A DNA stretch of 64,000 nt from Zingiber officinale. Lineage: Eukaryota; Streptophyta; Magnoliopsida; Zingiberales; Zingiberaceae. Made by a program: the position numbers and the translations under genes. Below the pieces are notes generated by a model. It saw only the letters and a program-made list of their open reading frames with translations. It was not told where the DNA came from and ran no database searches. The stretch spans positions 29,495,598-29,559,597 of the forward strand of contig NC_055986.1 in assembly GCF_018446385.1 (NCBI RefSeq), given 5' to 3'. This document shows, piece after piece, positions 1 through 10,419 of the stretch (positions are counted from its first letter, which is position 1; each line of letters opens with the position of its first letter).

Positions 1-82
1 GAACAACTCTAATTAAGTAAAGTTAGTAGTCCAGTAGCGCTCCACCCTCGTAGACTAGTAGTGAGGAGGGTGGGGTGTTACA
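1..82 (+). mobile_element. 3' end of an LTR, cut by the window edge
   Basis: The stretch ends in a GTTACA terminus preceded by a run of the gag-tag-tag and gaggagggtgg type. This resembles the 3' ends of the other Tekay-like LTRs in this window (6326, 13500, 39919, 47609). The next base begins the sequence CACATTGC, which is the second half of the U5 upstream sequence element. The element therefore inserted inside the promoter of the first U5 copy. Its 5' part and the matching target duplication lie outside the window, so solo LTR versus full element cannot be decided. Confidence 0.75.
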
Positions 83-153
83 CACATTGCTTGTGCGTGG
101 TGAGCTTCCTGCAGAAGTCATTATAAATTGGATCAAGGTTGCTTCATAATAAA

Positions 154-280
154 ACATGTAGCTGTGTGATAGGTACAAAGCGAATTATTCTTTCGCCTTT
201 TACTAAAGAATACCGTGTGCTTGTCACTAAAAATAGCATATATTAATTTTTGAAAGGGGTTTTTTTTACAAAGGAGCCCT
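154..280 (+). ncRNA. U5 snRNA gene copy 1 (class D), promoter half lost
   Basis: This is a U5 spliceosomal snRNA homologue. Its invariant loop CGCCTTTTACTAAAG is intact and is flanked by ATTCTTT/AAAGAAT stem arms. An Sm-site-like AATTTTTGA and a 3' hairpin ending in ggagccc follow. In the tri-snRNP, U5 loop 1 aligns the exons. A TATA box lies at 122-127. The USE has been cut: only CACATTG (83-89) remains after the LTR terminus, so transcription is doubtful. The mature 5' end is placed at acatg by the distance from the TATA box and by pairing of ATGC with the later GCAT, and is approximate. Confidence 0.85.
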
Positions 281-766
281 AACAAATTACAAGTTAAATT
301 TGTTCCTAACAATTTTTAAATTAATTACTTTAGTTGTAAGAGGTATAATGATTCATATATTTAATTTTCTCATAATTTTTAATAATTTAGAAAATTTGGT
401 CCTCTTTACATTGATTATTAGGATATATTTAGATAGTACACTGACTATTAGGATACATTTTGAAAGTAGTGTGGTGGATGACTAAGCATCATGAGTGTGG
501 TTCAAATATTGTGGTTGTACAATATACTTTGTGAGAGTTTTGATTGCATGAGTCAACATCATAGTGGCTTAAATATCGTGGTTGTATGATATACTCCGTG
601 AGAGTTTTGAACTCTTGTTGCACGAGTTTGTGTCATCTTTTACCATTACACTATATCCAAAGGTAAGAGAAGAGGGTTTACGGAGCCTAGCGCATAGGAA
701 ATGAAGGAGGATGCAAAGAGAGGCAAGGTTCAGCGTTCGAGGGGTGATTAGTATGGCTACTGTTTA

Positions 767-815
767 GTCCCACATTGCTTGTGCATGGTGAGCTTCCTAC
801 AGAGGACATTATAAA
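767..815 (+). promoter_or_regulatory. Plant snRNA promoter (USE + TATA) of U5 copy 2
   Basis: The USE is GTCCCACATTG at 767-777, a 10/11 match to the plant consensus RTCCCACATCG. TATAAA lies at 810-815, leaving 32 bp between them. Known plant snRNA genes use about 33 bp for RNA polymerase II and about 10 bp less for polymerase III, so a Pol II-type promoter is expected. That suits U5. Confidence 0.85.
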
Positions 816-841
816 TTAGTTCAGGGTTGCATCATAATAAA

Positions 842-969
842 ACATGCAGTTGTGTGATAAGAACAGAGAAAATTATTCTTTCGCCTTTTACTAAAGAATA
901 CCGTGTGCTTGTCACTAAAAATAGCATATATTAATTTTTGAAAGGGGTTTTTTTTTACAAAGGAGCCCT
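842..969 (+). ncRNA. U5 snRNA copy 2 (class A), altered lower stem
   Basis: The loop CGCCTTTTACTAAAG, the Sm site and the 3' hairpin are present, and a 3' box (CA, seven bases, AGTTAAA) follows within 20 bp. The segment before the loop reads gaacagagaaaattattc where other copies have gcacaaagcgaattattc. Several changes fall in an internal-loop and stem region, which weakens the case that this copy makes a functional RNA. The promoter at 767-815 is intact. Confidence 0.8.
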
Positions 970-2412
970 AACAAATTACAAGTTAAATTTGTTCTTAACA
1001 ATTTTTAAATTAATTATTTTAATTGTAAGAAATATAATGTTTCATACATCTAATTTTCTAATAATTTAGAAATTTTTGGTCCTCTTTACATTAATTATTA
1101 GGATATATTTAGATAGTACACAAACTATTAGGATATATTTAGAAAGTAGTGTGGTGGAAGACTAAGCATCATGAGTGTGGTTCAAATATCGTAGTTGTAC
1201 AATATACTCTGTGAGAGTTTTGATTGTATGAGTCAAAATAATGGAGGTTTAAATATCCTGGTTGTATGATATACTCTATGAGAGTTTTGAACTCTTGTTG
1301 CATTAGCCTGTCTCATCTTTTACCATTACACTGTATCCCAAGGGAAGAGTAGAGGGTTTTCGGAGCGTAGCACACAAGAAACGAAGGAGGTTGCTGTAAC
1401 AACCCAAATTTCCTCAATTCGAGTCCTAAAAGTAATTTAAAAATATTTAAAAATATTTAAAAATGCTATAGAAATATTCTAGGGATTTTTAGAAATTTTT
1501 ATAGTATTTTTATGCAATCTTTGGAGGTCGTTTGATATTTTTACTAAACGAAAGAAGTTTCGACAAAAAAATGTCCAAGCCGAGATTCGAACCCGTGACC
1601 TCCTGCTGAACCAATGTCTTAAGCGAATCCGGCTGACCAGGAAACCCAAGCGGGCGTGCTGATCAAATAGGGAAAGAAAATATATTTAAGTAGTAAGGAA
1701 ATCGAAAATAAATTGAAATAAAAAGGGCGCGTCTGAGGAATCGAACTCGCGACCTTTGACTCGGTTAAAACCCGGCTGACCAAGTGTTCACGCGGTCGTT
1801 GCTGAATAAGGAAAGAGCGACAAATATTTAAGGTATAGTATTTAATAAAAAAAACCCTAGTTACAAAAGAGGGCTTAATTTTTCCCGAGACCGAAAACCT
1901 TTCCTCTCCTCTCTCGCGACGGCGCTTCTCCTCTCGGGCGGAAACGAAGCCACACTTAGGGCACGTCTCCGGCGGCCGGAGAGCACCTTTCTCTGTGAGC
2001 TCTTCACACCTTCTCGGTCGTCTCGTCGAGGGGAGCACGCTGACATAGAGGAATCACTGAGAGCTCGAGTTCTCCTGAAACCCTAGTGCTTCCTTTCCGG
2101 CTGTAAGTCCAAGAAAACCTAAGGTAAGTCGCTACTCACCTGCAGTAGGATAGTTTCGGGTTCTTATTCCTTTTGTTTTTGAATTCTCTGTGAAGATTGT
2201 GGGTTGGGTTTGCTGCCGTGAGGTTCAAGGAAGAACATGAATGGTACAGTTTAAGCATGCAAGCGGTTTACCTCAAGCTTTGTAGCTGGATTTCGGATTT
2301 TGTTGTTCTAGGCAAAGAACATGAAGAACAATTAGGATTTTAAGTTCACAGTAGCAATTGTTTATAGTAGCAACTTTTTCTCTGGTTCCCTTGCCGTGGC
2401 ACATAGCAATCA

Positions 2413-4248
2413 TGTTAGTTAGAGCACTAGAGTCAATCATTTGATGATTGTATTATGGACTTGTTGTATCATATTCTTATATAAATAAAGGCATGTGTTT
2501 TGGTTATTATACTTACTTGTATTGGTGCCAAATAAACTAAGTATAATAGCGCCCTTGAGTAGAAGGTTCTCACCTATATCAATCGGTTAGTTGAACCGAT
2601 AGTGAGATGATATAGGGAACACTACTCTTAATCATTCCTAGTCGAGTATTAACATTCAGGGACAATGTTAATGCAATAAGACTAGCATGTAGGTCAACTC
2701 GATGACTTGATCTCACAAGTCATGGATATAGAGATATCAAGTTGACACATGTATATGCATTGTAGAATGTATACTGAATGACCCACCATGAGAAAGTATC
2801 ATGGATCGTTATATGAGTGTCATATACTTTCTCATGTGGCTATTAGTATGACTACTAGTCCTTGGACCTGAAGTCACCATGGATCCCTACATAAAGAGTT
2901 ATGTACTTTGGTTTCGTCAAACGTCACCCGTAACTGGGTGGACTATAAAGGCGATTACTGGGTATGTAACGAATTATGCAGAGGGATGTGAGTGATGTAG
3001 ATGTGATCTATCCCTCCTATATGACGGGAGCGACATCGATATTCTTGATAGAGTGAGACCATGAAGTGCATGGCCATGCCCAAATGAGTCAATATAAGAT
3101 ATTGAGCTCATTTAATTTAGTGAGTCTACTTGGAGATCAAGATTTAGATTGGTCAGAGGATGACACGGTCTATGCCTCACATTGATCAATCTAGATGTCT
3201 AGAATAGAAGGACACTTGTCATATATTGTGAAGAGTCACAAATAGTAGTCACAAGGTGATGTTGGATCTCAACATTCTTGTAACTTGGGTAGTAATGATG
3301 TGTTGCTAGATACCGCTCATTACTTATGCTCCTAAATGGGTTTAGGGGCATTGCCAACGTTACAAGAACCTATAGAGTCACACACTAAGGATAATTAGAT
3401 GGAGATTAGGTTTATATGATGAACCAAGAGGATTAGATTCATTTGATGAATCAAATTGGATTAAGAGTAATCCTAATTAGGTTAATTGAGTTAGACTTAA
3501 GTTGATTCGTGTGTTCAATGAGTCTAATTTAGATTATGACTCATTGAATCAATTTAATTAAATGAATTAGATTCATTATATTAAATTGGCTTGAATTAAA
3601 TGGTTGGATTAGATCAACCATGAGAGAGATTAAGTCAAGTTTGACTTGACTTGAGAGGAAGAGGAAGAGTCAAGTTTGACTTGACTTTATGCCACATCAT
3701 TTGTGACTTGGCATTAAGTGGCCAATGATGATGTGCCACATCATCATGTTTAGCACATGTGTGTGCCACCTAATGGGGGTTACAAATTTACTTTCAATTA
3801 AATGTGGCCCTCCACATTTAATGAAAAAGGAGTTACACTCCATGAAGGTGGCCGGCCACTTTTGATTGTGAATGGAATTCAATTTTATTCAAGGCTCATT
3901 TACATCTTCTTCTTCCTAGAGCTCTCTCTTCTTTCTCTCCCTCTCCTCTCTTGGCCGAACACCCTAGGTGCTAGCACACCTTTGTTTTGTCCTCTCCACC
4001 TAATTTTGTTCGTGTGGATACGCATAGAGAGTTGTCTACCTTGACAACTTGAGATCCGGCACCTTGGACGAGCGGGATTCGTGAAAGGCACGCATCAAGG
4101 GTAAAACTCGTACTCTAATGTAGATCTAGATTTTATAAACTCGTACTCGTAAGTTTTAGAAAGTTTTATTCTTCGCACGGATCCGGTGGGGGGTTTCGGG
4201 TTTCCACGACGTGTAAAAGCGATTTTTCGCGGCCCGAAAAATCCAACA
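2413..4248 (+). mobile_element. Solo LTR nested in TE1's 5' LTR
   Basis: The sequence begins TGTTAGTTAGAG and ends CCAACA, with perfect 5-bp target duplications aatca at 2408-2412 and 4249-4253. The uninterrupted 3' LTR of TE1 reads straight through (catagcaatcacccttttaa at about 11420), which proves both edges. There is no PBS, coding region or second LTR, so this is a solo LTR of about 1.84 kb. A 5'-truncated relative lies at 49979-51504. The TGTTAG start and non-gypsy internal sequence suggest a copia-type family, but the superfamily is not proven. Confidence 0.93.
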
Positions 4249-4896
4249 AATCACCCTTTTAATAGCATGTGCTTAACAGAAATCTGCCAATGCATTTCTT
4301 AACAGAATAATTGATGTTTGGTTTGAGTTTATAGTGTAGTATTTCAGTTTGAATCATGAATGTAACATGCCTAAGGATCTCTATTGCCCTATAGAAGTAT
4401 AAGCTTTACATAGGTATCAAGCTTTACCTAAGTTTTAAATTCCAGCAGATTCAAGCATTCTATCATCTTTATGTAGCAATTTCTTTTATAGTAATAGCAT
4501 TCTTACCTTATGCGTTGCTTTACTGGAAACGAATCAGAATATGTAGACCTACTGAGTGCATGCTTTAGTATATCATGGGTTAACTTTTGATAGCAGCAGT
4601 GATTACCTCTTCCTTATGCTTTGCTTTGCTAGAAGTAATTTAGAAGGTGTAGGTTTGTTAAGTGTATGTCCTAGTATATTGCTATCTTTACATAGAAATT
4701 TCTGATAGTAGCAGCATCTTTTCCTCATGCTTTGCCTTGTTGGAAACAGCTAAGAAGTGTAGACCCATTAAGTGCAGATTTTTGCATTTTGAAGTAATAC
4801 AGATTTTTACCTTTTGTAGTAGTGCAGATTTTTGCATTTTGTAGCATTGCAGTTTATCTCCTTTAGCAGTGTAGATTCTTTGTTTCTTATTTTGAA

Positions 4897-5110
4897 GCAT
4901 GCTTAAAGAATTTAGATGCTTCCCTTTGTTTTAATTCTGACATAGCATGCTTAAGGAATTCAGATGTGGTTTCCTTTATTTAATTCTGTTGTAGCATACT
5001 TAAAGAAGTCAGATTCAGTTTTCCTTTGAATTATATCTGTTGTAGCATGCTTAAAGATGTTAGGTATGCTTTCCTTTGATTTATTCTATTGATATATGCT
5101 TAAAGAATCC
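4897..5110 (+). repeat. About 50-bp tandem subrepeat in TE1 5' LTR
   Basis: Five diverged units each begin with (a)GCATGCTTAAAG and continue with a TTTCCTTTG-type tract and TTCTGTTGTA. Unit starts fall near 4897, 4945, 4994, 5044 and 5095. The same block occurs in the 3' LTR at about 12070-12290, and a related block lies on the minus strand in the LTR at 53866-56863. The repeat is therefore an old feature of this LTR lineage. Confidence 0.75.
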
Positions 5111-6328
5111 TGTTGCTCTATAAAAAAAACTCTAGGATTTGCATGTAAGTAGAAAAAAAATAAGAGTTCTATTAAATCCTTAGAGGTTTAAGTAGTTATA
5201 AGAAAGAGAGACCAAGGTCTTAATAGGATCCCTAAGTTTAAGAATTGGGATCAGTAGCACACCAAGTGCTCAAACAAATGCCAAGGTGTTTTAATATAAG
5301 AATATTAAAAGATAACAAGTATTTTATTTTAAAGAAAGGCTAGTACCCGACTTTCGAGGTTGTCGTTAAATAAATTCAGGTGACCAATTCCGAGGTCTTG
5401 GCCCTGGTAAGACCGAGGTCTTTACCCTCATAGAACTGGTGGCTCGCTACCCCAGTCTCTATTAGGGAGCATGCTTTGGTACTACGCCTGGGCCCAAGAA
5501 GAAAGTTGATTATTATTTTGAAGTATTAAAGTATAAGTTTTGAAATAAATGAAACAAGCTTCACTTATGTTTAGAGTCAGCAAGTTTAGCTTCTTTTAAT
5601 TCGAAGCATGCAATATTAGTTGTATTTGTTTCCTGAGTAGTTATTTAGCATGATTAGCTTTATCTTCCAGCATGCAGTTTTTATTCTTGTATGTCACGAG
5701 TATGCTAATTTTATTGCTTTGCTATTAGTTGGGCATGAGTAATCTTTATTGCTATTAGATTAACATGAGTAGCTATATATGCTTTATTTTAGAGCATTCA
5801 ATTTCTAGTTTCTTCTTGTATACATGCACATTCGTGTTTTTGTGAGTTAGACAGCGCTTACTAAGCATTCACTTATAGTTTGCATTTGTTCTTACTACAG
5901 ATACAGGAAAGGAAAAGTTTTAGCAAAGGAATGCGACAAGGAGGTGTTCGATGATGTGTGATGCTTGGACTATGGAGAGATCTGGGGATTTGCCAAGAAT
6001 TTATTAAGACTATTTTCATTAAATTGTTAAAAGAATTTAGAACTTGTACATGCTATTCTATGGATCGTTTTATCGTGCTTTGCGAGAGTTGATTATTTTG
6101 GTTATATATGAACTGCGTGGTTGTTTGATATATGTTCCAGCCGCCTGTGGCTGAAGTATACTATGTATGTATCTCATTGTATGGTCACCGGTATAGGGGA
6201 GATGCTGCCGAAATTTGTCGGTAGAGACTTATCGTAGTTTCGATCATACCGGTTAAGTAGAGTTAGTAGTTAAGTAACTGTCATCCTTAGAAAGTAGTAG
6301 TAGTAGTAAGAAGGGTGGTCGTTACAGT

Positions 6329-6340
6329 TGGTATCAGAGC
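6329..6340 (+). other. Primer-binding site of TE1 (initiator tRNA-Met)
   Basis: TGGTATCAGAGC lies 2 nt after the LTR end. It is the standard plant initiator-methionine tRNA PBS used by Ty3/gypsy elements to prime minus-strand DNA synthesis. Confidence 0.92.
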
Positions 6341-6556
6341 AGTTCCCATTCTCCAGCATCACACATCAGCACCAACCTTGTCGTCTTCAAGTAAGAATGT
6401 ATTTATACTTTCTTTTATGCTTTTCCTTTAGTGCTTGCAGTATAGAGAAATGTTTAGAAGTACCTGCTCATATGTGTTTAAAGTCAAGAATCATGCTTAA
6501 GTAAGATATATCTAGAAAGTATAGTGATGATTTCAAGTTTTTCCCTACATGACGAG

Positions 6557-7421
6557 ATGTCAAAAAGAGGGCGTTCTCGTACCACTCGTACTGAGAATCG
6601 AGCACGGGAGAACGAAGAGCCCAGAACAACTGAACCTAATCTCTCTGAAGTTGTTGTTCAACTCCAGAGACAAGCAGCAGAGTAGCAACAAGTGATCGTC
6701 AACATGATGGCGAATCGGCAGCCAGTCCCTCTCACCCCTCCAACTATCAATGTGGAGACTCCAGTGGTGACTGAGGTTCCACTAGCCGCCCTGGAAGTCC
6801 CCACAGTACCTAGAAGACAAGAAGCATACCTGATACAGTGGCTGAAACTGAAGCCAGAAAACTTCTCAGGCACGACTGAGACCTGGGATACCCAGGCTTG
6901 GTTCAAGTAATTAGAGGGCACGATGGAGCTTCTTGACTGGCCAGAAGTCGAGAAGGTCAAGTGTGCCTCTTTCTGCCTATCAGGAAATGCTCGTATGTGG
7001 TGGGAGAGAGAGAGTTAAGTGCAAGAGAGTAGTCAATCAGATGAGCTGGATTGACTCTGAGACAGAGTTTCACAAAGAATTCTTCCGCCAATGGATCACC
7101 AATAAGCCCTATGAAGAGTTTATAAAATTCAGACAAGGTGACCTGTCAGTAGAAGAAGCAGTTAAAAGATTCAATAGGCTAGCTCGTCTCTATCTAGAGC
7201 TAGTAAGTATGGAGAAGGTACGAGTCAGACTGATGCTCAGGATGCTGAGACCAGTGATAGCACTTAATGTGAGTAGTGGAACTCACCAGCCCCAGACTGG
7301 CGAGGAGCTGGTTAGCAGAGCATTAGTCGCTGAGCACTATCTGAACAACATCAAGGCACAACAAACGCAACTCAAGCCAATCAAGATAGAGGGCAAGACA
7401 GCAGGGAGTCAGAAACCCTAG
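6557..7421 (+). pseudogene. gag: TE1 gag pseudogene (capsid part)
   Basis: Gag forms the virus-like particle. The start is placed at the ATG at 6557, which opens a basic Arg/Thr-rich N-terminus of the kind seen in Tekay Gag. The TE2 gag starts at the matching place (40171). The frame is broken by TAG at 6683-6685 and TAA at 6908-6910, and then shifts near a gagaga run at about 7005-7015. The remaining piece (6933-7421) carries the capsid-type region with the EFFRQ, EFIKFRQG and AVKRFNRLARL phrases. The CCHC zinc knuckle that should follow is missing (see the junction near 7440). Confidence 0.85.
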
Positions 7422-7439
7422 GCAATTAAGCAGAACAGA

Positions 7440-10384
7440 AGGACAAAAAGGACCCAAGCAGGAAGAAGTTCGGATAGTCTGCGAGTATCCAGAGGTATTT
7501 CCAGAAGGTATTTCCAGAAGAGCTACCTGGACTACCTCCCAATAGAGAAGTGGAGTTTGAAGTTGAATTGGTTCTTGGTACTAGTCCAATTTCAAAAGCA
7601 CCGTACCGAATGTCTCCAGCAGAGTTGAAAGAGTTACAAGAACAACTTCAGGAGCTGCTTGACAAAGGCTTCATCCGCCCTAGTCATTCACCATGGAGAG
7701 CTCCTGTGTTGTTTGTCAAGAAGAAGGATGGATCTATGCGGATGTGCATAGATTATAGGGCGCTGAACAAAGTGACAATCAAAAACAAGTACCCACTGCC
7801 CAGAATCGACGACTTATTTGATCAATTGAAAGGGGCAACAGTGTTCTCCAAGATAGACCTGCGCTCTGGGTACCATTAGCTGAAAGTGAAAGAAAGTGAT
7901 ATACCCAGAACAGTTTCCAGGACCAGATATGGACACTACAAATTTATAGTCATGCCATTTGGTGTGTCTAATGCACCTGCAGTCTTCATGGACTTAATGA
8001 ACAGAGTGTTCAGAGAATACCTTGACAAATTTGTTATCGTGTTCATCGACGACATTTTAGTCTGTTCCAGAACCCCAGAGGAGCATGACACGCACTTGAG
8101 AATAGTCCTGCGGACCCTACAGTAGAAACAACTTTATGCCAAATTCTCGAAGTGCGAGTTCTGGTTAAATCAGGTGGCATTTCTATGTCACATTATTTCT
8201 AAAGAAGGCATCCAAGTGGATCCTGCGAAAATAGAAGCGGTAGTCAACAACTGGAGTAGATCCAAGAATGCTAGGGAGATCAGAAGTTTCCTTGGTTTAG
8301 CTGGGTACTACAAGAAATTTATGGAGGACTTTTCCAGGATAGCTTCCCCACTAACGATCCTAACTAGGAAGAACAAGAGGTTTGAATGGTCAGACAAATA
8401 TGAGTAGAGTTTCCAAGCATTGAAGAAGAGATTAACCAGTGTTCCTATTCTGATAGTTCCAGAAAGTGACAAGAGTTTTGACATCTACAGTGATGCTTCC
8501 AAGATGGGCCTAGGAGCTGTACTCATGCAAGAAGGAAAAGTTATAGCTTATGCTTCCAGACAACTCAAAGATTATGAGAAGAACTACCCCACTCATGATC
8601 TCGAGCTGGCAGCTGTGGTCTTTGCACTGAAACTCTGGCGACGCTACTTGTATGGAGTCCAGTGCAGAATTTTCACTGACCATCAGAGTTTAAAGTATTT
8701 CTTCACCCAGAAAGACTTAAACATGAGACAACGCAGGTGGCTAGAGTTGGTCAAAGACTATGACTGTGAAATCTTCTACCACCCAGGCAAAGCTAACAAA
8801 GTGGCAGATGCACTAAGCAGAAAATCCAGTGCATTGCTGATGTCTTTGTCATCATTAGTCCTGCCACTGCAGAAGGAGTTATCAGATTTTGGAATCGAAA
8901 TTATTGAAGGGCAACTCTCTGCATTGACCTTAGAGTCTACCTTGCTTGAGGATATACAGAGAAAGCAGAGTGAAGATCCAGACATCCAGAAGATCAAGCA
9001 AGGGATACAGAAAGAAGAAGATATAGAGTTTCAAGTATCAAACAGTGGAGTTCTTTATCAGGGGAATTGCCTTTGTGTCCCCAACGATGAGGAATTAAGA
9101 AGGAAGATTTTAGAGGAAGCTCATAGTACACCCTACTCCATGCATCCTGGTTCTACCAAGATGTACCAAGACGTGAAACAGAGGTTCTGGTGGTCTGGAC
9201 TCAAAAGAGATGTAGCTAATTATGTCAGTACCTACCTGACATGTCAGAGAGTCAAAGCAGAGCACTAGAGACCAGGAGGAGTTCTACAACCCCTTCCAAT
9301 ACCAGAGTGGAAGTGGGAAGACATATCCATGGACTTTATAACAGGTCTTCCGAGAACCACGAATGAATATGACGTGATATGGGTAATAGTGCACCGATTG
9401 ACCAAATCTGCTCATTTTCTAGCCATCAAGGTGTCCCACTCTATAGAGTAGTTGGCACAGCTGTATGTTAAGGAGGTGATCAGACTTCATGAAGTTCCTA
9501 AATCTATTGTTTCTGATAGAGATGGACGTTTCACCTCTCACTTTTGGGAGTGTGTTCAGAATGCACTAGGCACCAAACTCAAGTTCAGCACAGCCTTCCA
9601 TCCTCAGACTGATGGACAGACAGAGCGAGTAAATCAGATCCTAGAAGATATGCTCAGAGCTTGTGCGCTAGATTTCAAGGGAAGTTGGTACAAGTATATG
9701 TGCTTAGCTTAATTTGCCTACAACAATAGTTATCATGCTACCATCAAGATGTCATCATATGAGGCGTTGTATGGCAGAAAGTGCAGATCACCCATGTGCT
9801 GGCAAGAAGCAAGTGAAAGAAAAGAAATGGAAGTGGAGCTGGGCATTCAGACAGAGCTGATAGATGAGACTACTCAGGCTATCCAGAAGATTAGACAGAG
9901 AATTGAGACTTCATAGAGCGGACAGAAGAGTTATGCTGACACACATCGTAGGCCACTTGAGTTCCAAGTAGGGGATTCAGTTTTTCTCAAAGTCGCTCCT
10001 ATGAAGGGAGTGATGAGATTTGGCAAGAAGGGAAAATTAAGTCCCCGCTATGTAGGACCTTACCTGATCACAGAAAGGATTGGGAAAGTAGCTTACAAGT
10101 TGGATTTACCACAGGACATGTCAGCAATACATAACGTATTTCATGTCTCCATGCTAAAAAAGTGTCTCCACGACCCTATCCAAGTGATTCAGCCTCAGTC
10201 TGTGCAGATCCAGGAGGATCTTAGCTATGAGAGCAGACCTACACAGATAATGGACAGAGCAGTTAAGAGACTAAGGAATAAAGAAGTGCCACTAGTGAAG
10301 GTCATCTGGCAGAATTAGAAGCACGAGGAAGTTAATTGGGAGCGTGAGGACAGTATGAGAAAGAAATATCCAGAGTTATTCTAA
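7440..10384 (+). pseudogene. pol: TE1 pol pseudogene (RT-RNase H-integrase-chromodomain)
   Basis: From about 7510 the whole of pol is in one frame, broken only by stop codons: TAG at 7877, 8123, 8405, 9266, 9449, 9914 and 10316, and TAA at 9710. The natural stop is TAA at 10382-10384. Visible parts in order are RT ([15 protein letters not shown] near 8050), RNase H ([10 protein letters not shown] near 8480), the integrase zinc-binding region (HPGSTK near 9140), the integrase core (SDRDGRF near 9510; QTDGQTERVN near 9610) and a chromodomain-like tail ending PELF. Protease is absent because DNA was lost around 7440, and a 13-nt duplication (aggtatttccaga) nearby adds a frame shift. Seven of the eight stops replace glutamine codons. 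Confidence 0.92.
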
Positions 10385-10405
10385 GTTCGAGGATGAACTT
10401 TTTAT

Positions 10406-10418
10406 AAGGTATGGGGAA
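10406..10418 (+). other. Polypurine tract of TE1
   Basis: AAGGTATGGGGAA lies directly before the 3' LTR, at the position where plus-strand DNA synthesis is primed. TE2 has the same sequence at 44691-44703, and TE3 has a shorter version on the minus strand. Confidence 0.8.
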
Positions 10419-10419
10419 T

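Larger units (their letters stand above)
83..1394 (+). repeat. U5 snRNA tandem array, segment 1
   Basis: This segment holds two U5 copies (classes D and A) and the start of a class B monomer, which TE1 interrupts at 1395. Each monomer has a promoter, the U5 body, and an AT-rich spacer. The spacer contains a roughly 70-bp internal duplication: the phrase beginning catcatgagtgtggttcaaa is followed by a second diverged copy ending in gagagttttgaactc. The spacing from the USE at 767 to the next USE at 13558, minus TE1 and one target duplication, is about 680 bp. That equals the normal class A to class B step, so no array DNA has been lost here. Confidence 0.85.
1395..6326 (+). repeat. 5' LTR of TE1 (contains a nested solo LTR)
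   Basis: The LTR starts TGTAACAACCC and ends GGTGGTCGTTACA. It is 4,932 bp long against 3,081 bp for the 3' LTR, and the nested solo LTR at 2413-4248 plus its target copy accounts for almost all of the difference. Near the start are two antisense tRNA-like B-box motifs (about 1582-1594 and 1736-1750). A GTAAGT donor-like site lies at 2124, and a pyrimidine-rich acceptor-like CTTACTACAG ends at 5900. Confidence 0.93.

Noticed and set aside
1619-2046. Arg-rich minus-strand ORFs near LTR starts (1619-2046, 10843-11055, 26848-27176, 60536-60827)
   Set aside because: They fall in the GC-rich leader part of LTRs and differ in frame and end between copies. No domain is recognisable.
6908-7020. Programmed frameshift between gag pieces of TE1
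   Set aside because: The breaks are a stop codon and a GA-run expansion in different places from those in TE2, so they are decay, not a conserved recoding site.
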